Below, in pieces: positions 6,567 through 12,710 of a DNA stretch of 12,710 bases. The notes beneath the pieces were generated by a model, which saw only the letters and a program-made list of their open reading frames with translations, was not told the DNA's origin and searched no databases. The stretch's first letter is position 1; each line of letters begins with the position of its first letter. The translations under genes were made by a program, and so were the position numbers. The DNA is from an uncultured Clostridia bacterium. Lineage in GTDB: Bacteria > Bacillota > Clostridia > Lachnospirales > Anaerotignaceae. The DNA lies in the NCBI GenBank assembly GCA_910587735.1, contig CAJUNT010000047.1, forward strand, positions 1 to 12,710. The letters run 5' to 3'.

Positions 6567-7094
6567 ATGACTGTTAGTGAAAAAATAAAGCGAATTCGTA
6601 TTTTTAGGGAGATGACACAAAAAGAGCTAGGTCTTGCAGTTGGTTTGACTGAAAACCGTATTGCTCAATATGAAACAAACTATCGAACTCCTAAAAAAGA
6701 ACTTTTGAATCAAATTGCTGAAGCACTTCATGTAAATTCCTTAAATTTCTATGTAGAAGTTTCTGGAAGTGCAGAGGACATTATGCAAACCTTTTTCTGG
6801 ATGGACGAGTTAAATCCCAATACAGTCAACCTATTTCAAATGACCGAAAACCCAGAACTCAGCACAGAAGTAGAATATAAAAATTCTGACGCTTGGACTA
6901 CTCCTGCACCTGTAGGCATTTTTCTCAACTACAATTTAGTAAACCAATTTTTAGCAGAATGGCTCACTCGAAAAACAGAGCTGAAAAATGGACAAATTAC
7001 TAAAAAGGAATATTTTGAATGGAAGTTAAATTTTCCTTATACTTGTGATGGTGGTGGAAAATTCACACCATCTGTACAATGGAGAAATTCCTAA
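6567..7094 (+). CDS. XRE-family repressor of the element
   Basis: 175 residues from the ATG at 6567, which follows AAAGGTGG; an in-frame GTG at 6555 lies inside that binding site and was not used. Residues 3-57 are a canonical HTH_3 domain (SEKIKRIRIFREMTQKELG, GLTENRIAQYE, PKKELLNQIAEAL). The C-terminal 110 residues lack the S24 Ser-Lys protease signature, so RecA-triggered self-cleavage is not expected; they hold a conserved-looking LTRKTELKNGQITKKEYFEWK segment. It is transcribed away from xis-int across a shared promoter region with repeated TTTGTTAA motifs, so control of integration genes is the likely role. How it is relieved is not visible. Confidence 0.85.
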   Translation: MTVSEKIKRIRIFREMTQKELGLAVGLTENRIAQYETNYRTPKKELLNQIAEALHVNSLNFYVEVSGSAEDIMQTFFWMDELNPNTVNLFQMTENPELSTEVEYKNSDAWTTPAPVGIFLNYNLVNQFLAEWLTRKTELKNGQITKKEYFEWKLNFPYTCDGGGKFTPSVQWRNS

Positions 7095-7101
7095 AACAAA
7101 A

Positions 7102-7142
7102 ATAGACCCTTTCGTTTTATACAAATCAACGAAAAGGTCTAT
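7102..7142. terminator. Hairpin terminator between the repressor and the attachment site
   Basis: ATAGACCCTTTCGTT (7102-7116) pairs with AACGAAAAGGTCTAT (7128-7142) with one mismatch. The T-rich run TTTTTGTTTT lies on the minus-strand side, so it best stops leftward transcripts coming from the cargo. It may also serve the repressor gene, whose stop is eight bases away. Confidence 0.6.
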
Positions 7143-7148
7143 CTAAAA

Positions 7149-7360
7149 TTTAATATCATTTTAATATCAGAGAGGGTAAAACAGTTCAAAAAATCCTTCT
7201 ATTTCAAGGCTTTCTGAAGTTTTGGGTACTACTCCCACTCGGCAAGCTCAAACAGAACTTAAATGTATATGCTTCATTTCTGTATTATTTTTGCCGATAT
7301 TTTCTCTCAATTCCATATTTTATTCTGACTTACTGATTTTTTGTTGCCAAATTGTTGCCA
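7149..7360. other. Attachment-site-like region (attP-like junction; guaA-type core)
   Basis: The core CTACTCCCACTC (7229-7240) reads GAGTGGGAGTAG on the minus strand, encoding Glu-Trp-Glu-stop, the usual end of GMP synthase (IEWE). The 3' end of guaA is a known target of tyrosine integrases. On the left, TTTAATATCA occurs at 7149-7158 and 7160-7169; on the right, TTGTTGCCA occurs at 7341-7349 and 7352-7360. Each pair is spaced 11 bp, one helical turn, like integrase arm sites. Both arm types around one core look like attP of a circular form, or the junction of two tandem elements. No guaA reading frame continues on either side. Confidence 0.5.
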
Positions 7361-7653
7361 TATATTTATTATACCAAAATTAGCAAAGAAAGCAATCCTA
7401 ATTTATTAAAAAAATTAGATAATTATTATATAAATATTTTAAAAAATGCTCATACTATATCAAGCAATATCAAATTTTATATCGAATATTAAAAAAATTG
7501 ATAATAATAAATTAAAAAAATAATAATAAGACATAAGTAAATTATCATTTTTACTCATGTCTTTTACATGATTATAAATAGCAATATCAAAACAAAATCG
7601 ATTAATTCAACTGATTTATTTAATAACTTTAACATAGTGTACATTTTTCACAA
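7361..7653. other. AT-rich intergenic stretch with one hairpin
   Basis: No supported gene. AAGACATAAGTAAA (7528-7541) pairs with TTTACTCATGTCTT (7550-7563) with one mismatch. On the minus strand it is followed by an ATTATTATTTTTTT run, so it could terminate the leftward gene at 7654-8253. The remainder is AT-rich filler next to the right arm of the attachment region. Confidence 0.45.
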
Positions 7654-8253
7654 TTACAAACTTTTTCTTTCTTCTGCTATTTTATCAAAAATATCTGCTA
7701 TTTTTAAATAAATATCTTGTATATTTTGTATGTTTTCTCTGTTGCTGCTATCTTCTGTTAAAGTATCTAGCAAAGAATCACAATAATTTGCAAGAGTATC
7801 ATAGTTTTTCAACCAATTTTTTTCTTCTAATTTTAATTTTTCACATTCTCCAATTGTGATTTTTCCACCTTCTTTAAAACCATCTTTTAGTGGAATGATT
7901 ACAAAACTTGTTGTTAGAAATTCTTGTTCATTTAATACACCTTTTTCTTTTAACTCTGTTAATAATTTCTTTTTTTCCTCACAACTTAAATCTTCCACAT
8001 CATATTTTTTTGCAAATTCTTTCCACTCTTTGTTCTCTAATCCATAAAATAATTCTTTTTCAATTTTCTCTGTATCAGTTTCTGTTTTTTGTATTTTCAT
8101 ATTTTCTGTATCAGTTTTTACTTTAGCAGAAGTATATACATCAGATTTATGAAGTTGATTATTTTCTTTTTCTAAAATATTTTCTTTTTTATTTTCTTTT
8201 ACCATAAATTTAGAATAATATTGTTGATGGTTTTTAGAAATAGCATTTAACAT
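7654..8253 (-). CDS. Hypothetical charged cytoplasmic protein
   Basis: 199 residues, not recognised. There is no signal peptide or membrane segment. The first 70 residues are Lys/Glu/Asn/Thr-rich and probably disordered, beginning MLNAISKNHQQYYSKF. Residues 70-199 look helical, with a compact segment around LTTSFVIIPLKDGFKEGGKITIGECEKL and a C-terminal helical stretch ending in DIYLKIADIFDKIAEERKSL. AAGGATGA gives a good ribosome binding site at the chosen ATG. A perfect 17-bp inverted repeat lies 23 bp upstream and may be its operator. It is the last gene of the leftward cargo group; a link to the secreted protein or to the BlaR/BlaI pair is suggested only by position. Confidence 0.7.
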   Translation of the reverse strand: MLNAISKNHQQYYSKFMVKENKKENILEKENNQLHKSDVYTSAKVKTDTENMKIQKTETDTEKIEKELFYGLENKEWKEFAKKYDVEDLSCEEKKKLLTELKEKGVLNEQEFLTTSFVIIPLKDGFKEGGKITIGECEKLKLEEKNWLKNYDTLANYCDSLLDTLTEDSSNRENIQNIQDIYLKIADIFDKIAEERKSL

Positions 8254-8275
8254 ATAATCATCCTTTCTTATATAA

Positions 8276-8327
8276 GTAAATACTGTATATAGTAACTAAA
8301 ATTGTTTTATCTATATACAGTATTTAC
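8276..8327. repeat. Perfect 17-bp inverted repeat upstream of the hypothetical gene
   Basis: GTAAATACTGTATATAG (8276-8292) and its exact reverse complement (8311-8327) are 18 bp apart. Each arm contains an AGTA-WW-TACT dyad (8275-8284 and 8319-8328) and a TACTGTATAT block, resembling the AGTA...TACT palindromes before the blaI-like gene. There is no T run on the minus strand after it, so it is more likely an operator than a terminator. Confidence 0.5.
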
Positions 8328-8362
8328 TAATCATTTTATTGAATCAAAATTTTTGTATTACA

Positions 8363-9073
8363 TTAATAATCTAAATAATGAACTATCCCTGTAAATCTGT
8401 TTTTGAATAACTGGGTTTTACTGATTGTAGGATTATGATAACAAACATTTCCCTCAATTCTCATATCATATGAAGTAGAATTAGGTGCTGCCATAAGGTA
8501 AGTAATTTCTAATGGAATATTATCTCTGCCACTTATATCAAGCTTTTGGCTATCAGTACCATTCATATTGCATTCTACATAAGATAACTCATGATATTTT
8601 CCCTCTACAACTGTACCTTCTAATCTTGTTACCCAACCTAATAAAACAAAATTGTTTTGCTCTAAAATTTCTTTTATGTCACTAACATTATTAACATTTA
8701 ATGAAACAAGAAAAGAACCTGTACCAACTTGTTGAATTCCTAATTCCTCAATATAGCCTTCTTCTCCTGTAGTAACATCTCTTAAATAAGGATATGTTGT
8801 AAGTGTTCTTATTACATATGCTGATTCTTTCGCAGTCCCATATGTTACATTTTCTTCTGAATTTGCAAACGCTTTATCTATAGAAAGTATTGAACTATTA
8901 TTAATTTCTATAACATCTTCGTCTAATGGTTGTAAATCGAATGTTTCTTTGCTTTCATTTATTTCAGTTGTTTTTTCTATTGTATTTTCTTGAACTTCTG
9001 CTGCAAAAGCAGGCAATATACAAATTGTTGCCATTACTAAAGCAAGACTAATTGAAGCAAATTTCTTTTTCAT
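8363..9073 (-). CDS. Secreted protein of unknown function
   Basis: 236 residues from the ATG at 9073, preceded by AGGAAGG. The frame runs further upstream to a GTG at 9172, but without a ribosome binding site. A classic signal peptide (MKKKFASISLALVMATICILPAFAAE) would be cut after AFA at about residue 24. The next 40 residues are Glu/Thr/Asn-rich and likely flexible. From about residue 70 a beta-rich domain runs to the end (TYGTAKESAYVIRTLTTYPYLRD, SFLVSLNVNNVSD, FVLLGWVTRLEGTVV, CYHNPTISKTQLF). Two Cys remain after the signal peptide. No anchor motif is seen, so release is likely. It follows the BlaR-like gene by 221 bp on the same strand and could be an output of that sensor system, but this is not shown. 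Confidence 0.75.
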   Translation of the reverse strand: MKKKFASISLALVMATICILPAFAAEVQENTIEKTTEINESKETFDLQPLDEDVIEINNSSILSIDKAFANSEENVTYGTAKESAYVIRTLTTYPYLRDVTTGEEGYIEELGIQQVGTGSFLVSLNVNNVSDIKEILEQNNFVLLGWVTRLEGTVVEGKYHELSYVECNMNGTDSQKLDISGRDNIPLEITYLMAAPNSTSYDMRIEGNVCYHNPTISKTQLFKNRFTGIVHYLDY

Positions 9074-9208
9074 AATATTTTCCTTCCTAATTAGATTGAA
9101 ACTTTCTATTTTTTTTGTTAAACTAATGTAAAATGTCTTATATAAATATAGAATTTTATGCCTGCCATGCACTGAAAAACTTTATTTTATAAGGCATTTT
9201 TCTTTTTT

Positions 9209-9229
9209 CTATCCATCTCTCCAACACAT
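9209..9229 (-). CDS. Possible six-residue leader peptide (MCWRDG)
   Basis: In the 221-bp gap before the secreted-protein gene, a strong AAAGGAG stands nine bases before ATG TGT TGG AGA GAT GGA TAG. The ribosome binding site is among the best in the window, yet the frame is only six codons. It could be a translated leader or a remnant of a lost gene. The rest of the gap (9074-9294) is AT-rich, and I see no clear promoter in it. Confidence 0.2.
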   Translation of the reverse strand: MCWRDG

Positions 9230-9294
9230 AATACTTTTCTCCTTTCTATTTCATATTATTTATATCAAGTCTAATTTCTTAGATGATATACAAT

Positions 9295-10704
9295 TTAATG
9301 AGGGCAAGATTTATTTGTTTGTTCACTAATAACATCACCCTTTACAGTATAACTACAGTCAGTACAATATTTTGCTGCATACACAGTTGTTTTACAGGAG
9401 CCATCTGAATATTTTTTATGCTCTGTAATATTTTTACTTTTCCAAGTATGCGTATGTTTTGGTTCTATTTCTGCATTTGTATTATTTTGCAGTGTCTCAG
9501 TAGTATTATCTGGTGATATAAGTTTATATGTTACATTTTGTTCTGGTACAAATGAAAATTGTTCTGCTTCGCCATTTTCTATTTTTTGTATTAACTCTGT
9601 ATCATCAAAATCTATGTAATGGTCAGAAAAATAGTATTCCTGTAATTCATCATCATCAAGTATTTTAATTTCATCTTTATAAACAATTTCTGTTCGTGTT
9701 GAAAATAGATTATTTAATGTGGTATCTGCTGCTTTCGCTACTTTTGTTCCACTTGCAACAGCAAATACTAAAAATCCCATTGTTAAAACATGATAATTTT
9801 TTTTATGATTCTTTTTTTTCATAACTGCTTTCAACCTCCTGTTTAATAACTTTTTCTTATTTCCCCCAAAGCCTGCAATATTCCATATACTTTTTGATAT
9901 CTTTTCTTCTCTTGAAAAGTATAATAACATATTTGCATATGCTTTTCTTTGCTGTAAGGAACAATCGCAAAGTATTTCTTCATCACATGCTAATTCTGTC
10001 CAAGCATATAATTCATTTTTTATGATATAAAATAATGGATTAAACCAATTAATGCAATTTAATATTTGAATAAACGTTTTTAGTGATACATCTTTTCTCT
10101 TGTTATGTCGTACTTCATGGCGTAATATCATTCTGATTTCCTCTGTACTGCATTGATTTAGTATTACAGCAGGAATAAATATCGTATTTTGAAAAACACC
10201 TGTTGTACAAGGCTGAGAAGTATATGTTGTTGCAAGTAAAGAAATTTTCTTTATATTTTCTTTTTCGCAAATTTCATTTAATATTTTCTGCCATTCTGTC
10301 ATACCATAAATAGAAAAGGAATTACATTTTAAATCTTTTTTTAATTTAAAAAAACAATAACTTGCATAAAATAAATAAAAAAACATACCTGTTAGCCAAA
10401 AAATTGGCACGACATTGATAAATAATTTATTTTTCATAATATAATAAAAAGACTCTTCTAAAGAATTCTTTTCTATCATAATTAACCCATTTCCTTGAGA
10501 AAATACTTCATAACTATTATCGTACACACCCCATAAATAAAAAATAGGAATGATAAAAGAAATCACTAGAATAGTATAAACTTTTCCCATAAAATTTGCT
10601 GTTATATTACAAAATATCCATAATTTTCCTAATAAGAATATAAAATAAGTGATACTGCCTGCAATAGAAAGCTGCAAAACAGAAATCAATATTTTATTTA
10701 TCAA
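9295..10704 (-). CDS. BlaR1-like M56 membrane metalloprotease sensor
   Basis: 469 residues from a TTG at 10704 that follows GGGTGG and overlaps the blaI-like stop by 11 bp. The in-frame ATG at 10758 has no ribosome binding site and would overlap by 65 bp. Three N-terminal membrane segments lie at about 4-32, 41-59 and 94-119. The cytoplasmic M56 peptidase has HEVRH at 196-200 and ELACDEE at 237-243, supplying zinc ligands and the catalytic Glu. A fourth membrane segment lies at about 306-325. The outer C-terminus (326-469) has no penicillin-binding Ser-x-x-Lys domain. It ends in HTHTW, Cys437, CTDC (447-450) and CPH, a possible zinc-ribbon sensor. By analogy to BlaR1/MecR1, sensing triggers inactivation of the BlaI-like repressor. 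Confidence 0.88.
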   Translation of the reverse strand: MINKILISVLQLSIAGSITYFIFLLGKLWIFCNITANFMGKVYTILVISFIIPIFYLWGVYDNSYEVFSQGNGLIMIEKNSLEESFYYIMKNKLFINVVPIFWLTGMFFYLFYASYCFFKLKKDLKCNSFSIYGMTEWQKILNEICEKENIKKISLLATTYTSQPCTTGVFQNTIFIPAVILNQCSTEEIRMILRHEVRHNKRKDVSLKTFIQILNCINWFNPLFYIIKNELYAWTELACDEEILCDCSLQQRKAYANMLLYFSREEKISKSIWNIAGFGGNKKKLLNRRLKAVMKKKNHKKNYHVLTMGFLVFAVASGTKVAKAADTTLNNLFSTRTEIVYKDEIKILDDDELQEYYFSDHYIDFDDTELIQKIENGEAEQFSFVPEQNVTYKLISPDNTTETLQNNTNAEIEPKHTHTWKSKNITEHKKYSDGSCKTTVYAAKYCTDCSYTVKGDVISEQTNKSCPH

Positions 10705-11086
10705 ATTTATCCACCCAATCTCGTAATTCTTTCCATTCTTCTTCTGTAATAGAATCATTGTCAGATGTAAACATAGATAAAAAAGCTTTTAAAGAACCTG
10801 AAAAATATTTTTTCAAAAAATCTTTAGATTCATTTTTTACAAAATCTTTTTTTGCTATAATAGGATAATAATAATACGTGATTTTTTGTTTTTGTTTACT
10901 AACAGCTTCCTTTTTTTCTAAATTGTTTAGAAATACTAATATGGTTCTGTTTGCCCAAATCGTTCCCCTTTTTCTCAACTCCTCCATAATTTGATTTACT
11001 GTCATCATCTCATTTGATTCCCATAATACTTCTAATACCTTGTATTCTGCTTCTGTTACCTTCTTTATTTCTTTTACTCTTCGCAT
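10694..11086 (-). CDS. BlaI/MecI/CopY-family repressor
   Basis: 130 residues. The winged-helix domain (about 8-75) shows the family pattern TEAEYKVLEVLWE, VNQIMEELR, WANRTILVFLNNLEKKEAV and the YYYYP wing. A helical dimerization part follows, with LKKYFSGSLKAFLSMF (91-106) in the region where BlaI-type repressors are cleaved. GAAAGGAA precedes the ATG. It is the first gene of a two-gene operon with the BlaR1-like protease, with overlapping ends. Its promoter has two AGTA-N6-TACT palindromes, one abutting the -10 box, so it should repress itself. Whether other cargo genes are targets cannot be read directly. Confidence 0.92.
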   Translation of the reverse strand: MRRVKEIKKVTEAEYKVLEVLWESNEMMTVNQIMEELRKRGTIWANRTILVFLNNLEKKEAVSKQKQKITYYYYPIIAKKDFVKNESKDFLKKYFSGSLKAFLSMFTSDNDSITEEEWKELRDWVDKFDK

Positions 11087-11106
11087 CTACAAATTCCTTT
11101 CTTTTT

Positions 11107-11149
11107 AGTACAGTCATACTTAGTATTTTTTAACCAGTATATTTATACT
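11107..11149. promoter_or_regulatory. Two AGTA-N6-TACT operators of the BlaI-like repressor
   Basis: AGTACAGTCATACT (11107-11120) and AGTATATTTATACT (11136-11149) start 29 bp apart. The second is perfectly symmetric apart from its two central bases and begins one base past the -10 box, covering the start site. The first is inside the leader. Paired dyads are typical for BlaI/MecI/CopY control. Confidence 0.65.
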
Positions 11150-11150
11150 C

Positions 11151-11179
11151 ATTTTACTTTATTTGAAATATTTTGTCAA
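11151..11179 (-). promoter_or_regulatory. Promoter of the blaI-blaR-like operon
   Basis: On the minus strand a consensus TTGACA (11174-11179) and TAAAAT (11151-11156) are 17 bp apart, giving a leader of about 55-60 nt before the repressor start. This is one of the strongest promoter matches in the window. Confidence 0.7.
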
Positions 11180-11336
11180 TATAAATGATTTCTTCTTTTC
11201 ATATATCTGTATCATATTTTCTAATTTTCAATAAAAATAGCAAAAATTTTCTTAGCTATTTTTCAATCAAATTGACAAATTAGAAAATTATTAGAAATTC
11301 TAAAAATCATACAAAAAATAAAATCTGCACTGATTG

Positions 11337-11433
11337 CAAGCAGGGGAAAGGAATATCCCTTTCCACGCTTGTTGGGGTGTACCCCAAACCCCAAATGCAA
11401 ATTTTTTTAAAATTTGCAAAACGCCTTTGGCGT
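11337..11433. other. Palindrome-rich block, second copy
   Basis: The same three dyads as at 2300-2395: CAAGC/GCTTG around an almost perfect GGAAAGG-CCTTTCC palindrome, an AAATTTGC-containing dyad (now imperfect) and ACGCC/GGCGT with loop TTT. Here an additional TTGGGG/CCCCAA stem around TGTA is intact; it is degraded in copy 1. Confidence 0.5.
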
Positions 11434-11819
11434 GGCTTTTCCTTTTTTAGAACATCACTTTTATTGTACTGTATATAAATTTTACTATCAAAAATAAAAT
11501 GATTTTGAACAAAATCTTTAATCAAAAAATTTCCTTTTAGCAGTTTAAAATAGAAAATTTCTTTTTTCCCTTTTTACACTATAAAATAATATTGCTATCA
11601 AAAAATAAAGCTACTTTTATGTAAATTTTGCAAAAAAAATTCTTTCTTAATAGCTGAAAAGAAAAATTATCTCCATTTTTTTGCTATTAAGAAAGAAAAT
11701 TATTGATAATAACAATACTACCCTCTATATATAATATATATATACATACATTATATATACACCCTATAATTTATAAAATAATATAAATACCTTATATTTG
11801 TTTTCAGAGCGTTCTGAGC

Positions 11820-11912
11820 GTTGTAGATACAACACTTTTAAAAGCTGTTTTTATTTTATTGACTTTATGTATTTCTATTTATACTTATTTCTAAAAACGT
11901 TGTACATACAAC
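11820..11912. repeat. Twin GTTGTANATACAAC palindromes, second copy
   Basis: Identical to the copy 1 pair, at 11820-11833 and 11899-11912, and again 79 bp apart, although the surrounding sequence has diverged at several bases. Conservation of both dyads supports a protein-binding role. Confidence 0.45.
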
Positions 11913-11994
11913 ATTTTTGGACGCCAGTAATATACATCTGTTTCAAATCACTGCTTTTTGTGTTTAAAAAGACAATTCCTCTTGTCAACTAAAA

Positions 11995-12019
11995 AACAGA
12001 AACGTGTCACGTTTCTGTT
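11995..12019 (-). terminator. Rho-independent terminator after the second small gene
   Basis: The same 12-bp AACAGAAACGTG dyad as at 2951-2975, with a T-rich run on the minus-strand side. It lies about 20 bp after the stop of the 12041-12274 gene. Confidence 0.75.
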
Positions 12020-12040
12020 AATAGTAAACAAGGAAAAACC

Positions 12041-12274
12041 CTACCATTGAAAACTGGAGTGAATTCCCTTTCTATCTAAATATTCTTGTCTAGCCTTTTC
12101 TTTTTCTTCTTCTGACGGAGCAGTTTTATATTTTGTATACAGGTTTCGGTTGATTATGCTGTCATATTTTTCCTTTAACATTTTTACAATTTTTTCCTCA
12201 TCATTATGACATTCCAAAATATGGTATTTAATCAGCGATAGAAATAAATCCTCACTAATTTGTACTCGCTTCAT
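12041..12274 (-). CDS. Conserved small element protein, second copy
   Basis: 77 residues, differing from the copy at 2997-3230 at only six positions (Q3R, H22C, Y38D, V41I, T54S, R76Q) although the DNA differs at many more sites, mostly silent. The AGAGGTG ribosome binding site and downstream terminator are also kept. This shows two independently evolving, functional copies rather than a very recent duplication. The function is unknown; its fixed place beside the iterons suggests a replication or maintenance accessory. Confidence 0.8.
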   Translation of the reverse strand: MKRVQISEDLFLSLIKYHILECHNDEEKIVKMLKEKYDSIINRNLYTKYKTAPSEEEKEKARQEYLDRKGIHSSFQW

Positions 12275-12300
12275 ATTTTACACCTCTATTTTTAAATTTT

Positions 12301-12710
12301 GTGACGATATTTTGTCTGTTAAATTTTAAAATATCGTCACGCTTTTTTTCAAACTCTACATTCAAAAAATACTGTAAAATCAAAGCTTTCTTGCAATTTC
12401 ATTTTATCCTTTTTAGTTCTGTGACGATGTTGACGATATTTTTATATATCTGTTATTTTTTAGAATATTGTCACACTATCAGTTCTTTTATTTTTCAGAT
12501 AAATCACTATAAAATCCGGTAAAATCAATGTTTTTCACACATTTAAACCTATTTTTCAAGATTGTTGTGACGATATTTTTTATATTTTCCCTGCTGTCTA
12601 AAATACCGTCACATCGTCACACTCATCATTTTTTGCTGTCTATATGCTTTAAAAGCCTTGTAAATTCAACCTTTTTGGCTATTTGATATTTTTATTTTTG
12701 TATGACGATA
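12301..12710. repeat. Iteron array, second copy (truncated by the window end)
   Basis: Inverted GTGACGATATT pairs at 12301-12313 with 12328-12340, 12421-12440 (double copy) with 12464-12474, and 12567-12577 with 12603-12620, plus the first bases of a fourth at 12702. Order and doubled elements match copy 1. Some iterons carry single changes, such as GATGTT and ATTGTCAC. Confidence 0.7.

Larger units (their letters stand above)
2298..7240. mobile_element. Integration/replication module of an integrative element (element A, left end outside)
   Basis: A continuous leftward set (int-xis pair, MobC-like protein, RepA-like ATPase, iterons, small ORF), a divergent repressor and an attachment-like site at the right edge make a complete maintenance module of an integrative and probably mobilizable element. 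No relaxase or conjugation gene is visible, so transfer would need a helper. The left boundary is not in this module: no second copy of the CTACTCCCACTC core is visible to its left, so the left end should lie before the window. The recombinase and lipoprotein genes at 327-1960 may be its cargo. Confidence 0.55.
7229..12710. mobile_element. Second related element in tandem (element B, right end outside)
   Basis: To the right of the attachment core lies cargo (7654-11086), then a full repeat of the small ORF/iteron module in the same orientation as in element A. By analogy repA, mobC, int, xis and a repressor should follow after 12710, ending in another core and an intact guaA. This is inference from the direct repeat and the composite att-like region. 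Confidence 0.4.
11335..12710 (+). repeat. Long direct repeat, copy 2 (cut by the window end)
   Basis: Collinear with 2298-3665. Differences are scattered point changes plus small indels, including a 9-bp tandem duplication (GAGCGTTCT then GAGCGTTGT) near 11806-11823. The window ends inside the fourth iteron pair, a few bases before the place where the repA stop codon would be. DNA from 11180 to 11334 is AT-rich and, apart from the blaI promoter, I see nothing in it. Confidence 0.9.

Noticed and set aside
7654..8253. Plus-strand frames opposite the hypothetical protein (7856-8047, 7908-8126)
   Set aside because: Phe/Leu/Ser-rich antisense shadows without ribosome binding sites.
9019..9034. 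A further CAAATTGTTGCCAT match to the right arm repeat of the attachment region
   Set aside because: It lies within the signal-peptide codons of the secreted protein and is single; chance similarity is the simpler reading.
9074..9172. 33-residue N-terminal extension of the secreted protein from a GTG
   Set aside because: No ribosome binding site, and it would bury a textbook signal peptide; the internal ATG has AGGAAGG at good spacing.
10705..10758. Upstream ATG start for the BlaR1-like gene
   Set aside because: No Shine-Dalgarno sequence, a 65-bp overlap with the blaI-like gene and a polar extension before the first membrane segment; the TTG at 10704 with GGGTGG fits better.
11307..11525. 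Frame MIKDFVQNHF... across the second hairpin block
   Set aside because: Shadow of the repeat without a ribosome binding site; the frame differs from the corresponding one in copy 1.

Overview
The window is very AT-rich, and its genes have strong GAGG/AAGG-type ribosome binding sites. It carries gene families typical of mobile DNA in low-GC gut Clostridia: a Lachnospiraceae-style tyrosine recombinase beginning with a GENIYKR-like N-terminus, a MobC-like/RepA-like/Int module, and a BlaI/BlaR1-like pair. I infer an anaerobic Firmicute, probably Lachnospirales. Nearly everything here is accessory DNA; I recognise no housekeeping gene.

Layout. 1-322 is the right end of an IS6-like insertion sequence, ending just beside a small leftward lipoprotein gene with paired CxxC motifs (327-587). 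724-2169 is an orphan tyrosine recombinase gene flanked by two related palindromes lying in opposite orientation. 2298-7240 is the core of an integrative, probably mobilizable and replicating element. Read leftward from its right end it has an attachment-like site, a rightward XRE repressor, an excisionase-like HTH protein, an integrase, a MobC-like RHH protein, a RepA-like ATPase, an iteron array, a small conserved ORF, a terminator and a palindrome-rich block. 7241-11290 is cargo: an unrecognised charged protein, a secreted protein, and an autoregulated BlaI-like repressor/BlaR1-like membrane protease pair. 11335-12710 repeats 2298-3665 in the same orientation (terminator, small ORF and iterons included) and runs off the window just before the place where a second repA would end.

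Interpretation. The direct repeat, together with a composite attachment site at 7149-7360, suggests two related elements integrated in tandem. The first (A) has its right end at about 7240. The second (B) starts there, carries the BlaR/BlaI cargo, and would have its own repA, mobC, int, xis and repressor beyond 12710. The site has a core matching the expected 3' end of a GMP synthase gene, flanked on each side by a pair of direct repeats spaced 11 bp apart. If this is right, an intact guaA should lie on the minus strand to the right of the window. The integrase and excisionase-like protein would move the element. The XRE protein would control their promoter, RepA plus iterons would replicate the circular form, and the MobC-like protein would help a conjugative helper mobilise it. 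The BlaR/BlaI pair is a self-contained sensing switch, with two operator-like palindromes at its own promoter.
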